In this document: positions 1 through 5,005 of the stretch, one piece after another
Layout: every line of letters begins with the position of its first letter
How positions within the stretch are numbered: the first letter of the stretch is position 1
Assembly: GCA_937901435.1 (NCBI GenBank)
Contig: CALGTJ010000503.1
Location: 1-7,094, forward strand
DNA length: 7,094 bases
Reading direction: 5' to 3'
Source: an uncultured Rhodobacter sp.
Lineage (GTDB): Bacteria; Pseudomonadota; Alphaproteobacteria; Rhodobacterales; Rhodobacteraceae
Translations under genes and position numbers: made by a program
Notes under the pieces: generated by a model
Database searches by the model: none
What the model was told of the DNA's origin: nothing
What the model saw: the letters and a program-made list of their open reading frames with translations, nothing else

Positions 1-54
1 AAGCACTGATTTGTAATCAGTAGGTCCGCGGTTCGAGTCCGTGTGGGGGCACCA
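1..54 (+). tRNA. tRNA-Thr(UGU), 3' part, 5' end cut by the window edge
   Basis: The anticodon arm is ACTGA-TTTGTAA-TCAGT at 5-21, a perfect 5-bp stem with a 7-base loop. The middle of the loop is TGT, which reads threonine ACA codons. The T-arm is CGCGG-TTCGAGT-CCGTG at 27-43, including one G-T pair and the usual TTCGA core. The 3' acceptor strand TGGGGGC (44-50) is followed by discriminator A51 and an encoded CCA (52-54). The D-arm and the 5' acceptor strand lie outside the window. The last 38 bases are also the end of the coding sequence of the recombinase on the opposite strand. The amino-acid identity is assigned from the anticodon alone. Confidence 0.93.
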
Positions 55-60
55 TCTCAA
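17..60. other. Candidate attachment site (one end of an integrated element) in the tRNA-Thr 3' end
   Basis: A recombinase gene ends within the 3' part of an intact-looking tRNA gene and takes its stop codon from it. This is the usual geometry of an integrated element whose attP sits beside its integrase gene. If so, the crossover lies somewhere between the anticodon arm and the bases just past the CCA, and the element extends to the right. I looked for a second copy of the T-arm/acceptor sequence (for example GGTTCGAGTCCGTG) in the window on both strands and found none, so the other end must lie outside. Exact boundaries cannot be set from this sequence. Serine recombinases use tRNA targets less often than tyrosine recombinases do, which is a reason for caution. 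Confidence 0.45.
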
Positions 61-1567
61 AATCTTCTGGTTTGAAACCTCCTAAAGCCTTGAAAGGTAA
101 GGAGGTTTTTGCGGTTCGATAACCCTCTTTTCGGTCATAGGGCAATGGCTCTGCAAATACGAGTTTTAGCACTGCACGTTTGTCTTCAAGCCGATCAGAA
201 GCCCATAGATTACAAGGACTTGCGAGGAATTGAAAAGCGGTTCGATAAATTGTCTCAAAGGGAGCAAGAGGAGTGCCGCATTTGTCAATTTTCTCGGTTA
301 AAAACACTTTCTGTTCATCCATCTCGCGTAGACGCGCCTCATAAGCGGTGACCATCGCATCGTTGTTTGTGTCTATCAGACGGTCCATGATCTGGGTTGA
401 TTTGCGATCCATTAAGGAAAGCTGCTTTTTCATCGCATCTTTATCATCTTCGGCAGATTGTAATTTCGTCTGCCAGATATCACGCAACATCTCAAAAGCC
501 ATTGCGAACAGGTTTGCACTTGGGCGCAGGTCTTTCAGCAGCAGTTCAAACTCACCTTCAAGCTTTTCTTTGCGGAAGGATTTACGGTATTCTACGCACC
601 CTTTCGTGTCGCACAGGTAGTATGGGTATTTCGCACTTCGCCCTTTTGACCAACAGGCCGTCATAGGCTGCTCACAGCAGCCACAGGTGACAAAGCCACG
701 TAATGGGAAGTCTTCGTTCAAGTCTTTGCGAGCTGCTAGCTTGGTAGTATCGAGCATACGCCTTTGTAGCATCTGATACGTTTCAAAATTGACCAGCGCT
801 TCATGTTTGCCGGGCACAAGATGCAAGCCCCAATCATCGTGGCTGAGATAGCCTGCATAGACGGGACGATTGAATATCTCGATAATCCGCGTGAGATGCA
901 CGGTACCTTTACGATCTTTCGGAAAGGTTGGCTGTCTTTCCAAAAACCGCTTCACTTCGGATTTTGACCGTAGTCGACCAGACGCATAGCGTTCCATAGC
1001 ATCTGCAATGATGGACGCGACGGGTTCATCCCGCACAAGCATTTTCCCATGCCCTGATTTGGTTTCAAATTTATAACCAAGCGGTGCACCAAACACCCAA
1101 TAGCCATTTTGCATTCGCGCACGCATCCGGTTCTTTGTTTGCTCGCCGTTTTTCTCGCGTTGGTGTTGAGCTACGCTGGCGAGCAGGTTTTCGACCAGCA
1201 GGCTGTCGGAATCTTCACCAAATTCGATAGTAGGGCTTTCCAGCTTGCCGCCCGCTTTCGCCAGAGAAGCACGAAGTTGTAGATGTGCCTCAAGTCCACG
1301 GGCAAGGCGGCTAATGTCGTCAATGATCACGACAGTGCCAGTTTTGCGGTTCTTGCGCAGATATTGCAACATATCCAGCATGGCAGGCCGCGCGGCCAGT
1401 TTACCACTCATATCGTCTTTGAAGACCTTGGCGACGTCATAGCCTTTGTGGGACGCAAATTCCCGACAGCGGGTTTCTTGCGACCCGAGGCCATCTCCTT
1501 CACGCACCTGTTTTGCGCCCGAAACGCGGCAATAGATGACAGCTTTTTGTGTTTTTGGTTTTGGCAT
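17..1567 (-). CDS. Large serine recombinase (resolvase/invertase-type integrase)
   Basis: This 516-residue protein is a site-specific recombinase that should integrate and excise the element carrying it by a serine-mediated mechanism. Residues 8-155 form the resolvase catalytic domain: YCRVSG contains the likely nucleophile Ser16, and IIDDISRLAR (81-90) is the conserved DxxRLxR-type segment. A Recombinase domain covers about 160-280. A zinc-ribbon follows, with Cys295, Cys298, Cys319 and Cys324. Residues about 330-430 are rich in charged heptad-like helix, the coiled-coil insertion usual in this family. The ATG at 1567-1565 is preceded by an AGAAAGGA-type ribosome site inside the upstream small gene, 3 bp after that gene's stop, so the two are probably co-transcribed. 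The last dozen residues (ending Leu-Glu-Pro-Arg-Thr-Tyr) and the TGA stop are antisense tRNA-Thr sequence. The gene appears full length and intact. The family call is firm; the target site is inferred. Confidence 0.92.
   Translation of the reverse strand: MPKPKTQKAVIYCRVSGAKQVREGDGLGSQETRCREFASHKGYDVAKVFKDDMSGKLAARPAMLDMLQYLRKNRKTGTVVIIDDISRLARGLEAHLQLRASLAKAGGKLESPTIEFGEDSDSLLVENLLASVAQHQREKNGEQTKNRMRARMQNGYWVFGAPLGYKFETKSGHGKMLVRDEPVASIIADAMERYASGRLRSKSEVKRFLERQPTFPKDRKGTVHLTRIIEIFNRPVYAGYLSHDDWGLHLVPGKHEALVNFETYQMLQRRMLDTTKLAARKDLNEDFPLRGFVTCGCCEQPMTACWSKGRSAKYPYYLCDTKGCVEYRKSFRKEKLEGEFELLLKDLRPSANLFAMAFEMLRDIWQTKLQSAEDDKDAMKKQLSLMDRKSTQIMDRLIDTNNDAMVTAYEARLREMDEQKVFLTEKIDKCGTPLAPFETIYRTAFQFLASPCNLWASDRLEDKRAVLKLVFAEPLPYDRKEGYRTAKTSLPFKALGGFKPEDFEMVPPHGLEPRTY
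75..110 (+). terminator. Intrinsic terminator of the tRNA-Thr gene, inside recombinase coding sequence
   Basis: AAACCTCCT (75-83) pairs perfectly with AGGAGGTTT (100-108). The intervening bases can extend the stem with CCT/AGG around a TGAA tetraloop. The 3' arm runs into TTTTT (106-110), the layout of a rho-independent terminator for transcription in the tRNA direction, 21 bases after the CCA end. The same bases encode residues near the C-terminus of the minus-strand recombinase (around Ala-Leu-Gly-Gly-Phe-Lys, about 494-499). Read on the minus strand the hairpin lacks a clean T run, so it should mainly stop tRNA transcription. Confidence 0.85.
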
Positions 1568-1570
1568 TTT

Positions 1571-1837
1571 CTATGATTTTCCTTTCTGCCCGTTGAAAAC
1601 TTTCAGAAGTTGATTTGAATGAACAGCGGAGTGCTCTGATGATATCACATCTCCAGCAACAAGTGCATTTTCGACAACGTGCCCTTCGATACATTGCTGC
1701 GTCGCATCATCGCCAAAGGCCCGTTCCACAAAGCTTTCCATCATACGGCCCACCGTGTGGATAAGCTCGATTTTCTGGTGTTCAGACAGGTCGAAGTGAT
1801 CGACATATTTGCGGTAACGATTAATGCAATGGGACAT
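1571..1837 (-). CDS. Small conserved-looking protein of unknown function, upstream of the serine recombinase
   Basis: The 88-residue protein begins Met-Ser-His-Cys-Ile-Asn-Arg-Tyr and looks soluble and mainly helical for residues 1-45 (acidic/basic mix, no signal peptide, no membrane segment). I know of no domain here. It ends 3 bp before the recombinase start and its last codons carry the recombinase ribosome-binding site, so the two genes are very likely one transcript. By position it could be an accessory factor of recombination, such as a directionality factor, but nothing in its residues proves that. The ATG at 1837-1835 has only a weak AGAAAG upstream. The frame stays open for about 30 codons further upstream with no ATG, GTG or TTG, which could mean a rare CTG start or a gene that has lost its original 5' end. 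Confidence 0.6.
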   Translation of the reverse strand: MSHCINRYRKYVDHFDLSEHQKIELIHTVGRMMESFVERAFGDDATQQCIEGHVVENALVAGDVISSEHSAVHSNQLLKVFNGQKGKS

Positions 1838-1896
1838 AGGAATACGCTTTCTGGCCGACAGATGCGCCAGCCGTTCAAATTGTGAATGTGGGTAAG

Positions 1897-2028
1897 ATGC
1901 TGCACGGACCTGTCGGTCAACATGGTAACATCAGTAAATATATGGAAATCATCAACGAGAATTACAAGTCAGTCAAAAGACGCAATTCTGGTGTTGATGG
2001 GAAAACAATCTCACAATATACACAATAA
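1897..2028 (+). pseudogene. Possible remnant of a reverse-transcriptase-like N-terminus (43 codons), weakly supported
   Basis: An ATG-to-TAA frame of 43 codons ends with Lys-Ser-Val-Lys-Arg-Arg-Asn-Ser-Gly-Val-Asp-Gly-Lys-Thr-Ile. The Asn-x-Gly-Val-Asp-Gly-x-Thr-Ile part resembles the pattern just before the first core block of group II intron and related bacterial reverse transcriptases, in which a Lys/Asn-rich stretch precedes Gly-x-Asp-Gly. The frame stops 10 codons after this point, well before any catalytic YxDD could appear. I see no continuation in the other plus frames, and no clear ribosome site precedes it. It may be a decayed fragment or chance resemblance. Confidence 0.15.
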
Positions 2029-2041
2029 GTCAATACTTATT
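2024..2041. promoter_or_regulatory. Perfect palindrome, candidate operator overlapping a minus-strand -35 box
   Basis: AATAAGT (2024-2030) and ACTTATT (2035-2041) are exact inverted repeats with a 4-base spacer. Read on the minus strand, the spacer and arm contain TTGACT, a good -35 box pointing towards the small gene and the recombinase. The -10 at 17-bp spacing (GATTGT) is poor, so the promoter call is weak. The arrangement would suit a small dimeric repressor controlling the recombination genes. Confidence 0.3.
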
Positions 2042-2130
2042 ACCTAAAGGGAATATTCAAGAAACGCCCATAAATCGCTACCATTCGCTGCGCACGGCAT
2101 GAACTGGTAAGATGGGGGACTTTACTGCTG

Positions 2131-2160
2131 TTGCCGAACCCTCGATTAGCCGAGTATATT
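2131..2160 (+). promoter_or_regulatory. Sigma70-like promoter of the kinase-like gene, predicting a leaderless mRNA
   Basis: TTGCCG (2131-2136) and TATATT (2155-2160) are separated by 18 bp. Transcription would start about 7 bases beyond the -10 box, at 2167-2168, and the ATG of the next gene begins at 2168. No purine-rich Shine-Dalgarno sequence is visible in the bases before that ATG, which agrees with a leaderless transcript. Two near-consensus hexamers can occur by chance, so this is moderate evidence only. Confidence 0.4.
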
Positions 2161-2167
2161 CGTTCAC

Positions 2168-2686
2168 ATGCAGGAACCTCATAACATTCGCCAAGTAGTC
2201 TTTCTAGATGGTCCAATAGGTGTTGGCAAAACCACTTTTGGTCAGCGTTTGGCTTTAGAATTTGAGGGTTGCTTCATTGACGGCGACGACCATTCCAAGG
2301 CCAACTTACCATGGTTTGCATCAAGCCTATCGACGAGCAGAAACATACTTAGGGCGACAAAGAACGCGTTGGCATCAACGCGCATAGTGTTTGTCGCTTA
2401 TCCAATACGTTGTATTAACTGGGTTTTCTTTGAGAAAAACCTTCGCGCGGCACGGATTAATCCAGTTCTCGTAGGACTACAGGCTCACCCAAACTCCATC
2501 GCTGACGTTTGCCGACATCGTCATTTATCCGACGTCGAACTGGCTCGATCAAGAGAAATGATCGTCCAAGGATATGGAAACCGCCAGTTTAGCAACTTAT
2601 TTGTTCAAGCTGACGCGGGAGCACTGCACGAGGTAGTCCAAAATGCCAAGACTGCCTTACAAGAGGAACTGACCAAACCAATGTAG
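2168..2686 (+). CDS. P-loop small-molecule-kinase-like protein (shikimate/glucono-kinase fold), substrate unknown
   Basis: This 172-residue protein carries a Walker A loop GPIGVGKTT at residues 15-23 straight after a first beta strand (VVFLD). FIDGDDHSK (36-44) recalls the second conserved element of gluconokinase-like enzymes, where Asp residues contact substrate or magnesium. RHRHLS (about 116-121) is a plausible arginine lid that would close over ATP. The length fits the shikimate kinase/gluconokinase/adenylylsulfate kinase group. Together these suggest a cytoplasmic enzyme that phosphorylates a small metabolite or drug, but the substrate cannot be told. The gene stands alone: the upstream gene is divergent and the downstream sigma gene has its own 190-bp leader. 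The start is the first ATG with sense upstream support, although it has no ribosome site. Repeats after it and the nearby recombinase hint that it is accessory cargo. Confidence 0.72.
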   Translation: MQEPHNIRQVVFLDGPIGVGKTTFGQRLALEFEGCFIDGDDHSKANLPWFASSLSTSRNILRATKNALASTRIVFVAYPIRCINWVFFEKNLRAARINPVLVGLQAHPNSIADVCRHRHLSDVELARSREMIVQGYGNRQFSNLFVQADAGALHEVVQNAKTALQEELTKPM

Positions 2687-2691
2687 GTATG

Positions 2692-2830
2692 GGCTCAGAG
2701 CAGACATCTGACGGTTTTTGTCGGTTGACCGGTGCCAGCCCAAAGCGGACATGGGCGATCAACAGGTCGGGCGGTTTCCGGAAGTTCGCTGCAATTGAGT
2801 AATCTATTTATTGACGTGACAAGCGGACAT
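2692..2830 (+). repeat. Three degenerate copies of a GCGGACAT-containing intergenic repeat
   Basis: The copies are GGCTCAGAGCAGACAT (2692-2707), AGCCCAAAGCGGACAT (2737-2752) and CGTGACAAGCGGACAT (2815-2830). The second and third share the exact decamer AAGCGGACAT. The first matches the second at 12 of 16 positions. They lie between the kinase-like gene and the sigma factor. From memory, sequences of this kind are scattered in intergenic DNA of Rhodobacterales. Any frame opening upstream of the true sigma start reads through them, which is a reason to reject a longer sigma protein. Confidence 0.55.
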
Positions 2831-2842
2831 CGAAATCACACT

Positions 2843-2870
2843 TTGACTTTGGTTTCGCAAAAGATATTGT
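2843..2870 (+). promoter_or_regulatory. Sigma70-like promoter immediately before the ECF sigma gene
   Basis: TTGACT (2843-2848) and TATTGT (2865-2870) are 16 bp apart. The predicted transcription start falls at about 2876-2877, the ATG itself. As with the kinase-like gene, no clear Shine-Dalgarno sequence precedes the ATG, so the message may be leaderless. No obvious ECF-type GGAA/CGT promoter for self-activation is visible in the 190 bp upstream. Confidence 0.4.
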
Positions 2871-2875
2871 TCAAT

Positions 2876-3379
2876 ATGGCCTCGCTTACTCAAATCGAAG
2901 TATTGTTACCCGAATTTCGTGCATATTCGCGATCAATTTCTAAGTCACAGGATGAAGCAGAAGATTTGGTTCAGGATGCTATTGAACGGGCGTTGCGAAC
3001 AGATAAATGCCCGAACAAATTAGAAGAGCTGCGCCCTTGGATGTTTAGGGTTATCCGAAATCTTAGTATTGATGAGTTGAGAAAAAAACGCGTGCGTCGG
3101 GAATATATTCAGGCGCAGGAACGTCTATCTGATGGGCTCTCTTCACACCCTGATGTGGCACGAGATACATTATTGCGCATTGCTTTTGATAAATTGCCAC
3201 CAAATGCACGGGAAATACTGTTTCTAGTGGATATTATGGGTACTAAATATAGTGAAGCTGCAAAGATCATCGGTGTTCAAAATGGCACAGTTATGAGCCG
3301 AGTCAGCAGAGCACGCAGACAGTTGTTAGAATTGGTGGATGGATCAGAGATCACCGAGGCGCGTAGAAAGAAGAACTAA
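2876..3379 (+). CDS. ECF-family RNA polymerase sigma factor
   Basis: The 167-residue protein has the two-domain layout of group 4 sigma factors. Region 2 spans about residues 5-80, with DEAEDLVQDAIERAL (promoter/core-binding helix) and RPWMFRVIRNLSIDELRKKR, the -10 recognition and melting segment. Region 4 spans about 102-155, with LPPNAREILFLVDIMGTKYSEAA and a helix-turn-helix ending VQNGTVMSRVSRARRQL. The ATG at 2876 gives the usual family length. A further-upstream ATG at 2732 would add 48 residues of repeat-derived, non-domain sequence and is rejected. The stop overlaps the next gene's start (TAATG), so translation of sigma and anti-sigma is coupled. It should direct RNA polymerase to a small regulon when released from the membrane-bound partner. 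Its targets are unknown; the convergent sulfite dehydrogenase pair is the nearest candidate. Confidence 0.93.
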   Translation: MASLTQIEVLLPEFRAYSRSISKSQDEAEDLVQDAIERALRTDKCPNKLEELRPWMFRVIRNLSIDELRKKRVRREYIQAQERLSDGLSSHPDVARDTLLRIAFDKLPPNAREILFLVDIMGTKYSEAAKIIGVQNGTVMSRVSRARRQLLELVDGSEITEARRKKN

Positions 3380-4104
3380 TGGACTTGATTGAGGAAGATG
3401 ATTGGGATGCCTTGAGCGCCTATTGCGATGGTGAATTACCTGCGCCTGATGCTGCTATATTGGAAGCTCGGTTAGAAAAAGAACCTGCGTTACAAGAGGC
3501 CTTGGCGCAAATTCAAGGCATCGGGCTGGCGTTGCGTCCCTTACGACCCGAGATTGGACCCATGCCTGCCGCTCAGAAGCCAATACAACAACGTTATGGG
3601 TATTTTGCTATTGCCGCCTCTATAGCGTTGTTTGTTACATTTGCGGGCCAATTCCTCTTCGACTTCAAATCAGCGCTTTCACCATCGGATCAACATCAGG
3701 CGTTCTTGCAGCAGGAATTTAATGTCTCAACTGATGATATTCGAAAAGTGAATTCCAGAAGTAACATACCCGATTTGACCAGTGCAAACCTTGTTTTGGT
3801 AGCCAGTGTCGCTGGCAATGATGAAATTCAGGCATTCCATTATGCAGGTCGCAATGGGTGTCGGCTAACGCTTGCCATTACAAAGAGCGATCCGCCAAAT
3901 ATTAATGTAACACTTGATTTACTTACCGCGTCATGGAGCAGCGTATCAGGTCATTACACATTATTGGCCACCAGAATGGACAGCAATCGCTTTGCCACCA
4001 TCTCCAAGTTCATACGCTTTCATTTTGATCAGAAGGGTCGTCCTGTAACCACTATGGCGATGCAAAACGCGACCGAAACCGCAGCCCCTTGCGCGGCGGC
4101 TTAA
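3379..4104 (+). CDS. Membrane-anchored anti-sigma factor
   Basis: This 241-residue protein should hold the preceding sigma factor inactive at the inner membrane. Residues 8-45 (WDALSAYCDGEL, then LEARLEKEPALQEALAQ) match the short N-terminal helix signature of anti-sigma factors. The zinc-binding HxxxCxxC motif is absent, so it is not a ZAS-type redox sensor; there is a lone Cys16. One membrane helix at about 74-94 (YFAIAASIALFVTFAGQFLF) puts the N-terminus in the cytoplasm and about 145 residues in the periplasm. The periplasmic part contains PDLTSANLVLVAS and a Gly-Cys-Arg-Leu-Thr-Leu strand (160-165), typical of the sensory domain in proteobacterial anti-sigma factors. The start overlaps the sigma stop by one base, and a weak GAAAGAAG lies upstream. 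The signal sensed cannot be read from the sequence; a periplasmic redox or sulfur-species signal would fit the neighbours but is conjecture. Confidence 0.87.
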   Translation: MDLIEEDDWDALSAYCDGELPAPDAAILEARLEKEPALQEALAQIQGIGLALRPLRPEIGPMPAAQKPIQQRYGYFAIAASIALFVTFAGQFLFDFKSALSPSDQHQAFLQQEFNVSTDDIRKVNSRSNIPDLTSANLVLVASVAGNDEIQAFHYAGRNGCRLTLAITKSDPPNINVTLDLLTASWSSVSGHYTLLATRMDSNRFATISKFIRFHFDQKGRPVTTMAMQNATETAAPCAAA

Positions 4105-4105
4105 G

Positions 4106-4202
4106 GCCTTTCGCGTTTTACTTGAGACACCAGACATCCCTTAACGCGTTGAAGTCGTTGATTTCAGGCAGCGTTAGGTTATTCAAGTCGAATGCGAAAG
4201 GC
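4106..4202. terminator. Nested inverted repeats at a convergent gene junction, possible bidirectional terminator or structured RNA
   Basis: An exact 9-bp inverted repeat, GCCTTTCGC (4106-4114) and GCGAAAGGC (4194-4202), starts right after the anti-sigma stop. Inside it is a second hairpin, CTTAACGC (4140-4147) with GCGTTAGG (4171-4178), one pair being G-T. Inside that, TGAA (4150-4153) pairs with TTCA (4163-4166). The region separates the ends of two converging transcripts. No T-run follows either arm, so classical rho-independent termination is not well supported. A fold that blocks read-through antisense transcription in both directions, or a stable 3' RNA, are alternatives. Confidence 0.45.
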
Positions 4203-4223
4203 TATTGGCAAGGGACAACGTCA

Positions 4224-4943
4224 TCATTCAATCGGTTTAGGAAAATTTGGCCGATCTTCACCGTAATGCACGGCCAAATAATCCAGAATTACTGTGCGAT
4301 CAGGCTCTTCGATCTCATCCATTTCCTGTTCGTCCACCATCCAGACAAGCAGTTCATCCCAGTGGGTACGGCTGAGACCCTGCTGCGCGACAATCCGTTC
4401 AGAATGACAGGCCGAACAGGCGTAGAAAGTTTCTTCAGCTCCCGCCGCGTTGAATAGCACGCCAAATTCAGCAAGTTCTTCTGCTGTTCCGGCCTCGGGT
4501 TCGACTGTTCCCGCCGCGATGGCCATGTCCAATGGGGTGTCCGATTGGGTATTAAGAAAGGCAATAAGGTTCAAGCGGTCGGCCGGTTTTTTCAAACCTG
4601 CAAAGCTCATTTTTGTCCCTTTGACCAGTGCTTTTGGTTTTTCCAAAAATGCATCTAGTCGATCAAGTTCCCATAAACCACCAAAGGCAGTCAGAGCTTT
4701 TGAGTATTTGGCCCCTTCCACCGAGGCGACGGGACGCTGAAGGATGCCATAAAGATTTGGTCCAACCTTGTTCTTCCCACCACTGGAAATCGTATGACAC
4801 GATTTACATTTCTTGAAGACCTTCTCTCCTTTAGCGATATCTGCATTAACAAGTTGCTCCAAGAGCGGCTCTTGGGCCTGAACATTTGACGCCACAAAAG
4901 CAGCTGTGGATAGTACAGCCGCACCAAAAACGAGGTATTTCAT
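4224..4943 (-). CDS. Periplasmic diheme cytochrome c, probable electron acceptor of the sulfite dehydrogenase
   Basis: The 239-residue protein starts at the ATG at 4943-4941, where GGGAG lies at the right distance upstream. A longer frame from 4970 would add nine residues, begin inside a hairpin and spoil the signal peptide. Residues 1-23 are a Sec signal peptide ending Val-Gln-Ala, with mature protein from Gln24. The first heme domain has CKSCH (46-50) and a likely axial Met112 (GTKMSFAG). The second has CSACH (176-180) and downstream Met202 or Met208 as ligand, in a WDELLVWMVDEQEM context that resembles the cytochrome subunits of bacterial sulfite dehydrogenases. At 239 residues it is clearly shorter than the SoxD I recall from Paracoccus-type SoxCD (nearly 400), yet it has two hemes, unlike monoheme SorB. 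It follows the dehydrogenase gene by 62 bp on the same strand and should pass electrons from sulfite oxidation to the respiratory chain. Confidence 0.9.
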   Translation of the reverse strand: MKYLVFGAAVLSTAAFVASNVQAQEPLLEQLVNADIAKGEKVFKKCKSCHTISSGGKNKVGPNLYGILQRPVASVEGAKYSKALTAFGGLWELDRLDAFLEKPKALVKGTKMSFAGLKKPADRLNLIAFLNTQSDTPLDMAIAAGTVEPEAGTAEELAEFGVLFNAAGAEETFYACSACHSERIVAQQGLSRTHWDELLVWMVDEQEMDEIEEPDRTVILDYLAVHYGEDRPNFPKPIE

Positions 4944-4955
4944 TGTCTCTCCCAT

Positions 4956-4983
4956 AAAAAGGGCAACCATTTATTGATTGCCC
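4956..4983 (-). terminator. Terminator-like hairpin with T5 between dehydrogenase and cytochrome genes
   Basis: On the transcribed minus strand, GGGCAA and TTGCCC (4983-4978 and 4966-4961) form a 6-bp stem around an 11-base loop. The stem is followed directly by TTTTT (4960-4956). The cytochrome ribosome site begins only a few bases later. The stem is short, so it may attenuate, pause or mark RNA processing rather than fully stop transcription. It would lower cytochrome expression relative to the dehydrogenase. The direct repeat TTATTGATTG (4971-4980 and 4991-5000) overlaps the loop side. Confidence 0.45.
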
Positions 4984-5005
4984 CATAGTCTTATTGATTG
5001 TTGGA

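Larger units (their letters stand above)
1838..2167. other. 330-bp intergenic region between divergent genes
   Basis: No convincing full gene is present. The stretch should hold the promoters of two divergently oriented units, the small gene plus recombinase on the left and the kinase-like gene on the right. It contains a short plus-strand reading frame at 1897-2028, a perfect small palindrome at 2024-2041, an imperfect palindrome with TACCA (2079-2083) and TGGTA (2105-2109) as outer arms and TTC/GAA just inside, and a sigma70-like promoter at 2131-2160. The TTCGCTGCGCACGGCATGAA-like part at about 2084-2103 resembles, from memory, degenerate intergenic sequence common in Rhodobacterales; this recollection was not checked. 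Confidence 0.6.

Noticed and set aside
109..1576. Several plus-strand open frames of 65-97 codons opposite the serine recombinase
   Set aside because: They are antisense shadows of a well-supported gene, with no ribosome sites and low-complexity or cysteine-rich translations.
1741..1923. A 60-codon minus-strand frame upstream of the small gene
   Set aside because: It overlaps the 88-aa gene in another frame and has no recognisable features; the 88-aa frame is better placed against the recombinase start.
2732..2875. A 48-residue N-terminal extension of the ECF sigma factor
   Set aside because: It runs through the intergenic repeats, matches no sigma region, and would make the protein longer than the family. 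The ATG at 2876 fits region 2 directly.
4089..4457. A 122-codon plus-strand frame overlapping the anti-sigma end and the cytochrome gene
   Set aside because: Most of it is antisense to the cytochrome and the rest covers the inverted repeats. No domain or ribosome site is visible.
4944..4970. A nine-residue extension of the cytochrome from the ATG at 4970
   Set aside because: It starts in the hairpin, and GGGAG correctly serves the ATG at 4943. The signal peptide is normal only from that start.
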